Positions 35,218-46,748 of a stretch of DNA of 64,000 nt are shown here, one piece after another. Source of the DNA: Lonicera japonica (lineage: Eukaryota; Streptophyta; Magnoliopsida; Dipsacales; Caprifoliaceae); the NCBI GenBank assembly GCA_021464415.1, contig CM038471.1, positions 36,367,234 to 36,431,233 of the forward strand, written 5' to 3'. The translations under genes and the position numbers were made by a program. The notes below the pieces were generated by a model that was not told the DNA's origin, made no database searches, and was given only the letters and a program-made list of their open reading frames with translations. Numbering within the stretch: the first letter of the stretch is position 1; each line of letters starts with the position of its first letter.

Positions 35218-37159
35218 TGATAAACGCGTAATTTTGTAGTCGCTAACGCCATTTTGATTGTTACTATCGCGTTTATCTTAGCCTAGTTTAATTAAATTAA
35301 CTCACTTTTGCACATACACTAAAAATATCAAGAATTGCTTTAACATGGCTCAAAGTAGCCTTTTCTAGTGTCTTGATTGTGCCCATAGATTTTGGAAGCA
35401 AGTTGGAGAGCTTTGGGAAGCGTACAAGAGAGATAGAAGCCAAAAGAGAAGAAAAAAAGTCTCCCGAAGTGTCCTCTGATCAATCAGAGGAGCCTCTGAT
35501 TGATCAGAGGCCACCTTTTAGTGCAGAACATGCCCTCTGATCGATCAGAGGGTGCTCTGATCGATCAGAGCCCACCTTACAAGCCAAAATCTCCCCTCTG
35601 ATCGATCAGAGGAGCCTCTGATCGATCAGAGACCTCCCAGATCTCAAAGGACAGCACCCAAAAGCAGTTTTTCTCCCATTTTTATGCATTGAAACTCACC
35701 AAAAGTGCTGGACTTTCCATTTTTAGATAGGATGAGGTGCTTACCCATTGGGTTCTTTAGAAAAGTGTACTAGAATACTCATTTTTGGGCATTGCTCTCC
35801 CATTATTTAATTGCTCTTTGTCCCTCATGTAATGTATGTAATTTTCTAGATCTAGATTCAAGTAGCATAAGTATTATTTTCCTGCACTTTGTTTATCATC
35901 TATCACTTGTAAGAAATCTAGAGAGAGAAACTCTTGAGAGAAATGGAAATCCCTTTAATGGTTTTTGTTCATACAACTATCATGGAGTAGTTTCATTGCT
36001 AAGGCTAGAAGATGAAGTTTGCATTGCATTAATTATGTAAGTTTGTTTCTCATTCCATTGTTAGTGTTGTTAAATACTTCTTGAATCCTTCATCTTCTCC
36101 ATTCAATCAACCATTCATAAGCTAGTAAGATAATCCTCATAAGGTGATTTGACTTTGTATGCCTTGTATACATAGATCTCAAGCATTAATGAGAAGATGA
36201 TGCACTTGTGTATTTCTTATTAGCCTATGTCCATTCCTTCTATGATTGAGATACTTTACATTGCCAAGCATGTTTAGTCTTTGAGTATTCATAGAAATAC
36301 CATAAATTTGAGATTCCAATCCTTGAATGCTTTAATGATATGTTGAGTGCTTTCTACACTTTATGTGATTTTGAGACTCAATATTTTCTTAGTTAAAGTG
36401 TTGCCAAGGAGGATCTCTTAAGTTTATGCCATAATCAACTACACTAATCACCATAAGGATTCAATTTGTATTTATCAAATGTGTCTAAATCGGATGATTT
36501 AATCTCCACCTAGACCTCCCAATCTTAGACAAATGAAATGTTATGATTTATTGTGCTAAACTTTTTAGTTGGCCATTTTCATAATCAAGTCAATTGCCTA
36601 GGGGAAACTAACAATGAATTCTCAATGCCTAGTTTAATTTTATGCCTTTTCTTTTGGTGTATCTCAAGTTTGCATCTTGGTTGGACATTATATGGGAATG
36701 GGTTGCACTTGCTTCACACCCTTTGTTACAAGATAAAAATGAGAGATACATTTGTGTTGAGTTTTACTTACACCCTTTCTTTATATGGAATTTATATGGG
36801 AATGGGTTGCTCTTGCTTCATACCCTTTTGCTTAGAAAAGTGTAAGGTACTCAACACTTAGGAATTGCATTGAGAATTTTGAATGAGATTAATTTTACAT
36901 AACATTGCATAGCAAATGAATTCTATAATGCCTTAGCCTTTTCTTATCAATTGATACACCACTTTAATTTTTATTGCAAGACTTTAAAATCAACAACTAA
37001 AATCAACCAAACAAATTCTCTTGAACAAAGCCTTGGACTCGTAATCACCACATCGTCTTTCCGACTATCCTTGTGGTTCGACACTTGGACTTACCAAGTA
37101 TTATAACTTGACGACCTACACTTGGGTTCCTAAGCGCGGAAGTATTTTCGGGCGCGTCA
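35218..37159 (+). repeat. 5' LTR of the Athila-type element
   Basis: Begins TGATAAACGCG and ends GGGCGCGTCA. Same length as the 3' LTR. Differences seen: 35268 C/T, 36396 A/G, 36604 G/A, 36683 G/A, 36821 T/C, all transitions. Contains the paired-palindrome array at 35473-35632. Confidence 0.93.
35473..35632. repeat. Six regularly spaced CTCTGATCGATCAGAG palindromes in the LTR
   Basis: 18-mers of the form CCTCTGATCGATCAGAGG start at 35473, 35493, 35534, 35554, 35595 and 35615: three pairs with 20-bp spacing, repeated every 61 bp. Copies 1 and 2 have CAAT or TTGA-type centres and are reverse complements of each other. The array is repeated in the 3' LTR at 45062-45221. Confidence 0.9.
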
Positions 37160-37165
37160 AGTTTT

Positions 37166-37183
37166 TGGCGCCGTTGCCGGGGA
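37166..37183 (+). other. Primer binding site (tRNA-Asp)
   Basis: TGGCGCCGTTGCCGGGGA, complementary to the 3' end of plant tRNA-Asp, six bases after the 5' LTR. Confidence 0.88.
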
Positions 37184-37324
37184 TACGGCGAAAGACGGAT
37201 TACGGGTTTTGTACAAAAATCCGCTTTGTAAGTATTTCTTCTCCCTTTGTGAATAAGTTTTTCTTGCTTATTATTTTCTTCTTTTATAGGTGGCAATTTT
37301 CTTTAAGATCACCTTCCCGGGCTT

Positions 37325-38470
37325 ATGCTCGGGGACTTGTACATTGATCTTCACATAAGTCCACCAAGAGGCCAACCACTACCAAGGCATCCTTCTTCTT
37401 CTCCCACTCCATCCGAGATGGATAACGAAGACATTGAGTCAAATGCCGGAGAGAACAATGATCACAATCGTCCGGTCCGCACCATGCGAGATTACCTTCA
37501 ACCTCCTAGAGGCACTTCAAACTCTTGCATTGTCATTCCCGCGGGTCAAGCCGGAACATTTACTCTCAAACCGGGCATGTTGCAACATATACCATCATTT
37601 CATGGTCTGGATTCCGAAAACCCTTACTTGCATTTAAAAGATTTTGAGGAAGTTTGCTCTACTTTTAGAGAAGCTAACACAAATGAGGAAGTAATGAGGT
37701 TAAAACTTTTTCCATTCTCTTTAAAGGACAAAGGCAAAATATGGCTAAATTCTCTACGTCCCAATTCCATTCGAAGTTGGCAAGAATTACAAACCGAATT
37801 TTTAAAGAAATTCTTTCCCGTTCATCGAACCAATGCTTTGAGACGGCAAATTTCAAAATTTTCTCCTAAAGAAAATGAAAGTTTTTACAAGTGTTGGGAA
37901 AGATACAAAGAACTTTTGAATTCTTGCCCCCATCATGGACATGAGACATGGAGTATTGTTAGCTATTTTTACGAATCACTCACTCCCGCCATGCGCACGT
38001 TTGTGGAAACGATGTGTAATGGAAATTTTTTGAGCAAAAGTCCGGAGGAAGCTTTGTTGTACTTTGATGAAATAGCCGAAGGTGCCCAAAATTGGAACAC
38101 CTACACGGATGAGGTTAAGGGTAAAGTTTCCGAGAGAGGGGGTTTGTACCAATTGTCAAAAGGTGATGACATTGAGTTTAAATTTATTCAATTGTCAAAG
38201 AAAGTCGAAGCCATGGAGTCTAGTAAAATGAGAGAAGGAAGTGTAGGTACTAGCACCGTTTGTGTCATTTGTGAGAAGGTGGGACATTCCACGGAAGAAT
38301 GTCACACGATTCCGGCCTTCAAAGAGGTCCTTCAAAGTCCCTCACAAGTCAATGCTATGAACTCATATTCTAGGCCACACAATGACCCATTTGCTCAAAG
38401 GTACAATGAAGGGTGGAGAAATCATCCTAACTTTAGTTGGGGGGAAACCAAAATGCTCATGCAAATTTAA
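37325..38470 (+). CDS. Gag of the Athila-type element
   Basis: An open frame of 381 codons encoding the retrotransposon structural protein. Visible: proline-rich N terminus, [15 protein letters not shown], Retrotrans_gag region ([55 protein letters not shown]) and a zinc knuckle [14 protein letters not shown] (CX2CX4HX4C, about residues 313-326). The ATG at 37325 is the first of the frame; a second candidate, MDNEDIE, lies at about 37418. At 38439-38444 a run of six G precedes the switch to the pol frame. The last residues (KMLMQI) are an out-of-frame tail, so gag would normally continue into pol. Confidence 0.85.
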   Translation: MLGDLYIDLHISPPRGQPLPRHPSSSPTPSEMDNEDIESNAGENNDHNRPVRTMRDYLQPPRGTSNSCIVIPAGQAGTFTLKPGMLQHIPSFHGLDSENPYLHLKDFEEVCSTFREANTNEEVMRLKLFPFSLKDKGKIWLNSLRPNSIRSWQELQTEFLKKFFPVHRTNALRRQISKFSPKENESFYKCWERYKELLNSCPHHGHETWSIVSYFYESLTPAMRTFVETMCNGNFLSKSPEEALLYFDEIAEGAQNWNTYTDEVKGKVSERGGLYQLSKGDDIEFKFIQLSKKVEAMESSKMREGSVGTSTVCVICEKVGHSTEECHTIPAFKEVLQSPSQVNAMNSYSRPHNDPFAQRYNEGWRNHPNFSWGETKMLMQI

Positions 38471-41400
38471 ATTCCTACCAACAAAGACCACCTCCACCCC
38501 AAAACAACTCTTTTGGTCAAACTAACCCAAACCCAAATTCAAATTTGGAGTCTCTTTTGCGGCAATTTATAGACAAGACCGATAGAGAGGTTAGTGATTT
38601 GAAAACCCAAATGTCCAAACTCACAACCGCGTTGTCCACCCAAGAAAAAGGAAAATTTCCATCCCAACCCTTAGCCAATCCCCGAGGCCAAGCTTTAGTG
38701 ATCAATGAGGGTGAATCGAGTGGAAATGTTGAAGAGTTGAAATCCATCACCATCCTTAGGAGTGGGAAAGAAATTGACAAAACTATAGTTCCTAAGGCCA
38801 AAAAGCCGGTGGACATAGCCGAGTCAAGTCAAGTTGAGGAGATCACCTTAGAAGAGAGAATGAGGGAAGAAGAGAAAGTTGGAAAAGAGGATTTAGAGAA
38901 AATCAAGAATAGTGTCAAAGTCCCTTTTCCGGAGAGGTTATCTCAACCTTTCAAGGAGACCCGAAATGCCGAAATTCTTGATGTGTTCAAACAAGTGAAA
39001 ATTAACATTCCATTGCTTGATGCGGTAAAACAAATTCCTTCTTATGCAAAATTTTTAAAAGATTTGTGCACCACTAAGAGGCGATTGAATGTTAAGAAGA
39101 AGGCATTTATGGCGGAACAAGTGAGTTCAATAATGCAAGGCACTCGCATTCCAAAATTCAAAGATCCCGGTTGCCCCACCATTTCTTGTTTGATTGGCAA
39201 CTTTAGAATCAAAAATGCATTGCTTGATTTGGGGGCGAGTGTTAATGTTTTGCCATTTTCGGTCTACCAACAATTGGGTTTAGGAGAGTTGAAACCCACG
39301 AAAGTCACGATCCAATTGGCGGATCGATCGGTCAAGATTCCAAGGGGAATTGTAGAAGACGTGCTAGTTCAAGTTGATAAATTCTATTTTCCCGTGGATT
39401 TCATAGTTCTTGACATGCAACCGGTATCCAATCCCGGAAATGAGATTCCCGTAATTTTGGGAAGACCCTTTCTTGCAACATCAAATGCTATCATTAATTG
39501 CAAGAATGGGATAGTAAAATTGGCCTTTGGAAATATGACTCTTGAGCTCAACGTGTTTTCAATAAGTAACAAACAAGAAGATTTTGATGATGAAATTGAA
39601 CATGTCAACATGATAGAGTCATTAATACAAGACCATTTTTCTTTCACTTATGAATCGGAATCATTGGAGGATTTGCTAACCACTCCCAATGATCCCGAGG
39701 AATGTGTGCATTTGTTTTCTTTGGATGATAGGAACAAGGAAGAACTCTTGAAGAATGAAGAAAATGCACAAAAAGAGCCACCAAAGCTTGAAGGAAAAAT
39801 GGAACTCAAGCCTCTTCCTAGCAATTTGAAGTACGCTTTTCTAGGTACTCTCGAAACTTACCCCGTGGTAATTTCCTCCGAACTCTCAAAAGATCAAGAA
39901 GAACGGTTGGTAAGTATGCTTAGTAAGTATCGAAAAGCTTTTGGGTGGAAGTTAGCCGACCTCCAAGGAATTAGTCCATTGATTTGCACTCACAAAATTC
40001 ACTTGGAGGAATGTGCAAAGCCATCAAGACAATTTCAACGCCGGTTAAACCCTCACATGCAAGAAGTAGTAAGAACCGAGGTGTTGAAATTGCTTGATGC
40101 CAAGATCATCTATCCAATTTCGGATAGCAAATGGGTGAGTCCGACCCAAGTTGTACCTAAAAAATCCGGACTTACGGTAGTAAAGAATGAAAATGATGAG
40201 TTAATACCTCAAAGAGTCACCACCGGGTGGCGAATGTGCATAGACTACCGTAAGTTAAACGAAGTCACTAGAAAGGACCATTTCCCACTCCCGTTTTTAG
40301 ATCAAACACTTGAAAGAGTAGCGGGTCATGAGTTCTATTCTTTCTTAGACGGATTTTCCGGGTACAACCAAATCGAAATTGATCTTGAGGACCAAGAAAA
40401 AACAACCTTCACATGTCCGTTTGGTACTTTTGCTTATCGAAAAATGCCTTTTGGTTTGTGCAATGCACCGGCCACTTTTCAAAGATGTATGTTGAGCATT
40501 TTTAGTGATATGGTAGAGAAAACTCTAGAAGTTTTTATGGACGATTTTACCGTTTACGGTAAGTCGTTCGATAATTGTTTGCTCAATGTTGAACATGTGT
40601 TAGCAAGGTGTATCGAGAAGCAACTCGTCCTCAATTGGGAGAAATGCCACTTCATGGTGACAAAGGGAATTGTATTGGGCCATGTTATATCGGGCAAAGG
40701 CATTGAAGTAGACAAGGCGAAAATCGAGCTTATCTCAAAGCTCCCCACCCCCAAGTCAATCAAGGATGTTCGTTCATTCTTGGGGCATGCCGGATTCTAC
40801 CGAAGGTTCATTCAAAATTTTAGCACCATTGCTAAACTCATGTGCAAGTTGCTCTTGAAAGATGCCCCATTTGAATGGACCAAGGAATGTGAAGAAGCCT
40901 TTGTAAAACTCAAACACATGCTCACTACGGCACCCATCATGCAAACCCCCGATTGGAGTTTGCCATTTGAACTCATGTGCGATGCAAGTGACTATGCCGT
41001 TGGGGCGGTCCTCATTCAAAGAAAAGACAAAAAGCCCGGAGTCATTTACTATGCAAGCCAAACTCTCAATGAGGCTCAAATGAACTACACCACCACCGAG
41101 AAAGAACTCTTGGCTATTGTCTTTGCCCTCGACAAATTTCGGTCTTACCTCATAGGGTCACCTATTGTCATTTTCACCGATCATGCGGCCCTCAAGTATC
41201 TCTTCACAAAGAAAGATGCAAAGCCAAGGCTTCTAAGATGGATTCTTCTCCTACAAGAATTCAATCTTTTCATAAAGGATAAGAAGGGTGTCGAAAATGT
41301 GGTGGCGGATCATTTATCTCGCCTTTCATTCACCGACCACATTGAAGAGAATGCTATTAAAGACTCTTTTCCGGATGAGCAACTATTCACAATCTCCTCT

Positions 41401-42693
41401 TCACCATGGTATGCCGATATCGTGAATTATCTTGTCACCGGAAAGTTGCCAAGCCATTGGAATGCCCAAGATCGAAGAAAATTCTTGTTCGAGGTCAACC
41501 GGTTCTATTGGGATGACCCGTATTTGTTCAAGTATGGGGCGGATCAAATCATTCGCCGATGTATTCCCAATGACGAGTTCGAAAGAGTTCTAAACTTTTG
41601 CCATAACGAAGCTTGTGGTGGACACTTCTCGGCTAAGAAAACGGCCGCCAAGATCTTACAATGTGGCCTTTATTGGCCAACGATGTTCAAAGATGCCCAC
41701 GCCTTTTGCAAAGCTTGCCCGAGATGCCAAATGCTCGGAGGAATCACAAGAAAAAGCATGATGCCTCTTAACCCGATCCTTGTGGTTGAAATCTTTGATT
41801 GTTGGGGCATTGATTTCATGGGACCGTTCCCATCTTCCTTTGGTAATCTCTATATCCTTCTTGCGGTTGATTATGTTTCTAAATGGGTGGAGGCCTTAGC
41901 TTGCAAAACAAATGATCACAAAGTTGTGATCCGATTTTTAAAAGATAATATTCTTGCAAGATTTGGCACCCCAAAGGCAATAATAAGTGATGGAGGCTCA
42001 CATTTTTGCAACAAACCTTTTGAATCATTAATGCAAAAATATGGTGTAAACCATAAGGTGTCCCTCGCTTATCATCCTCAAACAAATGGGCAAGCGGAGC
42101 TTGCAAACCGAGAGATAAAACAAATTTTAGAAAAAACGGTAAATCCGAATCGCAAAGATTGGTCATTGCGACTAAACGATGCTCTTTGGGCATACCGAAC
42201 CGCTTTCAAAACAACTCTCGGGATGTCGCCATATCGCATTGTGTATGGCAAGCCTTGTCACTTGCCCGTTGAATTAGAACATAAATCATTTTGGGCAATA
42301 AAATTGGTGAATAGTGGTTTTGAGGAATCCGGTAAAAATCGGATGTTGCAAATAGAGGAATTGGAGGAATTGAGGAGGGACGCATATCAAAATTCAAAAT
42401 TAAGCAAGGAAAGAGCGAAAAAAATTCATGATAAATCGATTTTGAGAAAAGATTTCAAGCTTGGTCAAAAAGTCCTTATTTATGATACGTGTCTCCACCT
42501 TTTTTCCGGAAAATTAAAGTCTCGTTGGACCGGCCCCTACATTGTCAAGCATGTATTTCCATTTGGGGCCGTGACGGTGGTTGATCCGAAAACGAATTTC
42601 GAATTTAAAGTTAACGGGCAAAGATTGAAATTGTTTTTGGAAATTCCAACGCTAGAGGAGTCCACCCCTCTAAGCGACCCGACCTACGCCTAA
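38437..42693 (+). CDS. Pol polyprotein (protease, RT, RNase H, integrase) of the Athila-type element
   Basis: 1418 codons without a stop. In order: aspartic protease [12 protein letters not shown] (about 39222-39257); reverse transcriptase with [37 protein letters not shown] and FMDD (about 40535); RNase H with CDAS, EKELLAI and FTDH; integrase HHCC-type zinc site [10 protein letters not shown]...CKACPRC and a DDE core in [18 protein letters not shown] and [15 protein letters not shown]. All key residues are present. It overlaps gag in the -1 frame, and its first codons continue the gag C terminus, so gag and pol were probably one frame before loss of one G. No env-like frame follows. Confidence 0.92.
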   Translation: MGGNQNAHANLNSYQQRPPPPQNNSFGQTNPNPNSNLESLLRQFIDKTDREVSDLKTQMSKLTTALSTQEKGKFPSQPLANPRGQALVINEGESSGNVEELKSITILRSGKEIDKTIVPKAKKPVDIAESSQVEEITLEERMREEEKVGKEDLEKIKNSVKVPFPERLSQPFKETRNAEILDVFKQVKINIPLLDAVKQIPSYAKFLKDLCTTKRRLNVKKKAFMAEQVSSIMQGTRIPKFKDPGCPTISCLIGNFRIKNALLDLGASVNVLPFSVYQQLGLGELKPTKVTIQLADRSVKIPRGIVEDVLVQVDKFYFPVDFIVLDMQPVSNPGNEIPVILGRPFLATSNAIINCKNGIVKLAFGNMTLELNVFSISNKQEDFDDEIEHVNMIESLIQDHFSFTYESESLEDLLTTPNDPEECVHLFSLDDRNKEELLKNEENAQKEPPKLEGKMELKPLPSNLKYAFLGTLETYPVVISSELSKDQEERLVSMLSKYRKAFGWKLADLQGISPLICTHKIHLEECAKPSRQFQRRLNPHMQEVVRTEVLKLLDAKIIYPISDSKWVSPTQVVPKKSGLTVVKNENDELIPQRVTTGWRMCIDYRKLNEVTRKDHFPLPFLDQTLERVAGHEFYSFLDGFSGYNQIEIDLEDQEKTTFTCPFGTFAYRKMPFGLCNAPATFQRCMLSIFSDMVEKTLEVFMDDFTVYGKSFDNCLLNVEHVLARCIEKQLVLNWEKCHFMVTKGIVLGHVISGKGIEVDKAKIELISKLPTPKSIKDVRSFLGHAGFYRRFIQNFSTIAKLMCKLLLKDAPFEWTKECEEAFVKLKHMLTTAPIMQTPDWSLPFELMCDASDYAVGAVLIQRKDKKPGVIYYASQTLNEAQMNYTTTEKELLAIVFALDKFRSYLIGSPIVIFTDHAALKYLFTKKDAKPRLLRWILLLQEFNLFIKDKKGVENVVADHLSRLSFTDHIEENAIKDSFPDEQLFTISSSPWYADIVNYLVTGKLPSHWNAQDRRKFLFEVNRFYWDDPYLFKYGADQIIRRCIPNDEFERVLNFCHNEACGGHFSAKKTAAKILQCGLYWPTMFKDAHAFCKACPRCQMLGGITRKSMMPLNPILVVEIFDCWGIDFMGPFPSSFGNLYILLAVDYVSKWVEALACKTNDHKVVIRFLKDNILARFGTPKAIISDGGSHFCNKPFESLMQKYGVNHKVSLAYHPQTNGQAELANREIKQILEKTVNPNRKDWSLRLNDALWAYRTAFKTTLGMSPYRIVYGKPCHLPVELEHKSFWAIKLVNSGFEESGKNRMLQIEELEELRRDAYQNSKLSKERAKKIHDKSILRKDFKLGQKVLIYDTCLHLFSGKLKSRWTGPYIVKHVFPFGAVTVVDPKTNFEFKVNGQRLKLFLEIPTLEESTPLSDPTYA

Positions 42694-44806
42694 CAAGCGT
42701 AGGTCATGTTTGTATATAATTTTTGTTTATTTTCTGGAGTTTTAGGACGATCGTCACACGTTGGAAAAAGTTCATGGACTAAAACGCAAAAACAGCAAAC
42801 TTGGAGGTACTAGAGTGAATGGACCAAAAGCCAAAAAATCAAAGTTTCAAAAAAATTTGGAGTCCACTGCCAGAGCTCTGATCGATCAGCCACACCCTCT
42901 GATCGATCAGAGGGTATATTTTTCCGCAAAAAAAAAAAAAAAAATGTTTTTTTTTTTGCCCCAAAATGCCCCTTTCTTCCCCATTTCGAGCTCCTCTCTC
43001 TCCCATTCTCCATTAACCCTCTCTTCATCACCCCAAACACTAAAATACCTCCACCAAACACTCCATTAAAAATCATTCATCCATTAAATCCTTCTAATCC
43101 TTCACCACTCTCTCCATTTTTACCCAAAAATCATCAAATCCATCACTTTCTCTCACTAAAAATTCAAACCCTTCACCCCACCTCCATTTTCGAAATCCTC
43201 ACCAAAAATTCAGATTTGTGCCTTCTATTCTACCCATTTATCATCTCAAGCACATAACCTTCACTCTCATCCATTAATTTCCACCCAAATCCACCCAAAT
43301 CTTGAATTTTGACCCCATAGATCCCCAATTTCGAAACCCACTTGTCCCAAGCTCCAATGGCATCATCCTCTACCAACCCAAGTCCAAGAAGAAGCATGGT
43401 CACTCCTCCTAACTTTGAAAACTCCATTTTTTTATTTTATTTTTTATTTTATTTTTATTTTTTGCTTTATTTTCTTTTTGGGTTATTGGATTATCTAAAC
43501 ATAACTACTTGTGATGGCTTGAGCTTTAATTTTGCATGTTATGTTTGACTAATGCTAACCCACTTTGTTTAGATTTTTGCATATATTGTAGCTTTGAAAT
43601 TGATCCTAGCTTATTTTTGGAGAAATTGGAAAGCAATTTTCCAAGCATTCGCCCATTGTTTCGTCGACCTCAAGAGCATTGAGGACAATGCCAACTTTAA
43701 GTTGGGGGGTGAGCACTTTCAAATCTCAAATGCTCAAGCATGCTTTCTTTCATGTTAATTTTCTCCATGCTAGGATCGATTTCACCATGTTATCGAAGTT
43801 TGAAAAATGTTGATCAATTTTTTTTTAGAATTGTCCTTGAATTGATGGTTTTTGGCATGAAATTCTTGATTCGGATAAGTAGTTGAGTAATAATCTCTAT
43901 GGCATTGCTTCATTTAGATTCTTGAGCCTTGTAGTTTCCTATGAATATGCATAATGTTGTGGCTTGATTTAGTCTTTGGTTTCACATAGAGTGATTTTCA
44001 TCTTGTGTAGAGAGAAGTAATGTTCAAATGCAATAAAAGCTCTTTCGAAAAGATCCTCTTTAGAGGGACACATGCATGGCACTTATAAAAAAATTTGAGA
44101 ACTTGGATGACTTTTAAACTTAATATTGACTTTAAGCTTCACTTGACTAAATTCATAAGTATTTTGTCTAATATTAAGGATAGGCAAAGGTTACCATGTG
44201 GAAAAAGGGTGAATAGCTTCCTTTGTGCAACTAAAAAAAGAAAAAAGAGAAAAAGAAGCTATGAATGCAAAATCACAAAGTGAGACCGCTGCCCTCCATA
44301 GAGATGCAAACCACCTTGAGCTAATTTAGCAAAAAGTCCAAGTAAAAGATAAAGAAAAGTGCTTAAAATTGACAAAGTTCTTGAGCTTTTGTTTTTGAAA
44401 GATTTCTCTCTTCCACTATTGATGAATAGAACTATTTGTGATTAAAAATGATTGTGTCAAAGATCCATATGCATAGTGTGTTCAAATGGGAATGTGGAGC
44501 TAGTTTCTAAAGGAGATTGTAAGTAATGGAGATCGTCATTCAAATGCCAACATTCCGGAAATTGTAATAGTAATGCCAAACACTTGAATCAATTCATGGA
44601 AATGCTTCAATTCTACTACTTCGAGTTCAAACTTCGGATGTTTGTGGGTATCATCGCTGTAAACCCTCACGAGACACAACTCGTCTTCTAGGGGAACTTA
44701 GGAGTTCAAAGGCTTAATGCAAGTGCTAAATGCATTTTCGGATATTATACATAGTTATTTTTATTTTGCTTGCTAAGGAACTAGCAAGAGTTTAGTTGGG
44801 GGGTGT
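42694..44806 (+). other. Noncoding 3' region between pol and the 3' LTR
   Basis: 2.1 kb with no convincing frame and no env-like protein. Holds a poly(A)-poly(T) junction near 42930-42955, a palindrome pair at 42875-42914, a PPT-like tract at 43698-43710, and the PPT itself at its end. Such long spacers occur in env-less Athila-type elements. Confidence 0.7.
44794..44806 (+). other. Polypurine tract region before the 3' LTR
   Basis: AGTTGGGGGGTGT immediately precedes TGATAAACGC of the 3' LTR. A near-identical AGTTGGGGGGTGA occurs about 1.1 kb upstream. Confidence 0.75.
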
Positions 44807-46748
44807 TGATAAACGCGTAATTTTGTAGTCGCTAACGCCATTTTGATTGTTACTATTGCGTTTATCTTAGCCTAGTTTAATTAAATTAACTCACTTTTGC
44901 ACATACACTAAAAATATCAAGAATTGCTTTAACATGGCTCAAAGTAGCCTTTTCTAGTGTCTTGATTGTGCCCATAGATTTTGGAAGCAAGTTGGAGAGC
45001 TTTGGGAAGCGTACAAGAGAGATAGAAGCCAAAAGAGAAGAAAAAAAGTCTCCCGAAGTGTCCTCTGATCAATCAGAGGAGCCTCTGATTGATCAGAGGC
45101 CACCTTTTAGTGCAGAACATGCCCTCTGATCGATCAGAGGGTGCTCTGATCGATCAGAGCCCACCTTACAAGCCAAAATCTCCCCTCTGATCGATCAGAG
45201 GAGCCTCTGATCGATCAGAGACCTCCCAGATCTCAAAGGACAGCACCCAAAAGCAGTTTTTCTCCCATTTTTATGCATTGAAACTCACCAAAAGTGCTGG
45301 ACTTTCCATTTTTAGATAGGATGAGGTGCTTACCCATTGGGTTCTTTAGAAAAGTGTACTAGAATACTCATTTTTGGGCATTGCTCTCCCATTATTTAAT
45401 TGCTCTTTGTCCCTCATGTAATGTATGTAATTTTCTAGATCTAGATTCAAGTAGCATAAGTATTATTTTCCTGCACTTTGTTTATCATCTATCACTTGTA
45501 AGAAATCTAGAGAGAGAAACTCTTGAGAGAAATGGAAATCCCTTTAATGGTTTTTGTTCATACAACTATCATGGAGTAGTTTCATTGCTAAGGCTAGAAG
45601 ATGAAGTTTGCATTGCATTAATTATGTAAGTTTGTTTCTCATTCCATTGTTAGTGTTGTTAAATACTTCTTGAATCCTTCATCTTCTCCATTCAATCAAC
45701 CATTCATAAGCTAGTAAGATAATCCTCATAAGGTGATTTGACTTTGTATGCCTTGTATACATAGATCTCAAGCATTAATGAGAAGATGATGCACTTGTGT
45801 ATTTCTTATTAGCCTATGTCCATTCCTTCTATGATTGAGATACTTTACATTGCCAAGCATGTTTAGTCTTTGAGTATTCATAGAAATACCATAAATTTGA
45901 GATTCCAATCCTTGAATGCTTTAATGATATGTTGAGTGCTTTCTACACTTTATGTGATTTTGAGACTCAATATTTTCTTAGTTAGAGTGTTGCCAAGGAG
46001 GATCTCTTAAGTTTATGCCATAATCAACTACACTAATCACCATAAGGATTCAATTTGTATTTATCAAATGTGTCTAAATCGGATGATTTAATCTCCACCT
46101 AGACCTCCCAATCTTAGACAAATGAAATGTTATGATTTATTGTGCTAAACTTTTTAGTTGGCCATTTTCATAATCAAGTCAATTGCCTAGGGAAAACTAA
46201 CAATGAATTCTCAATGCCTAGTTTAATTTTATGCCTTTTCTTTTGGTGTATCTCAAGTTTGCATCTTGGTTAGACATTATATGGGAATGGGTTGCACTTG
46301 CTTCACACCCTTTGTTACAAGATAAAAATGAGAGATACATTTGTGTTGAGTTTTACTTACACCCTTTCTTTATATGGAATTTATATGGGAATGGGTTGCT
46401 CTTGCTTCACACCCTTTTGCTTAGAAAAGTGTAAGGTACTCAACACTTAGGAATTGCATTGAGAATTTTGAATGAGATTAATTTTACATAACATTGCATA
46501 GCAAATGAATTCTATAATGCCTTAGCCTTTTCTTATCAATTGATACACCACTTTAATTTTTATTGCAAGACTTTAAAATCAACAACTAAAATCAACCAAA
46601 CAAATTCTCTTGAACAAAGCCTTGGACTCGTAATCACCACATCGTCTTTCCGACTATCCTTGTGGTTCGACACTTGGACTTACCAAGTATTATAACTTGA
46701 CGACCTACACTTGGGTTCCTAAGCGCGGAAGTATTTTCGGGCGCGTCA
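44807..46748 (+). repeat. 3' LTR of the Athila-type element
   Basis: Same 1942-bp length and ends as the 5' LTR. Its promoter points toward the downstream TNL-A sequence beginning at 46754. Confidence 0.93.

Larger units (their letters stand above)
35218..46748 (+). mobile_element. Athila-type Ty3/gypsy retrotransposon, nearly complete, 11,531 bp
   Basis: Two 1942-bp LTRs (35218-37159 and 44807-46748) that differ at only about five positions by eye, a tRNA-Asp PBS, gag, a 1418-residue pol frame, a PPT and the 5-bp TSD GTGGC. Gag sequence ([15 protein letters not shown]), FMDD reverse transcriptase and tRNA-Asp priming place it in the Athila lineage. About 0.26% LTR divergence implies insertion on the order of 10^5 years ago under a commonly used plant rate; this is an inference. 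All catalytic motifs look intact, but gag and pol are in different frames at a G run. It lies in the same direction as TNL-A and is inserted in its exon 2. Confidence 0.93.

Noticed and set aside
35473..35632. Regular spaced palindromes resembling a CRISPR-like array
   Set aside because: Plant nuclear LTR, paired 18-mers with short constant spacers and no cas genes; not CRISPR.
35792..36040. 82-residue frame present identically at 45381-45629
   Set aside because: The two copies are the two LTRs; duplication reflects LTR structure, not a gene.
42761..43069. Possible env-like third ORF of the Athila element
   Set aside because: Only about 100 residues, low-complexity, interrupted by poly(A)/poly(T); no transmembrane or signal features.
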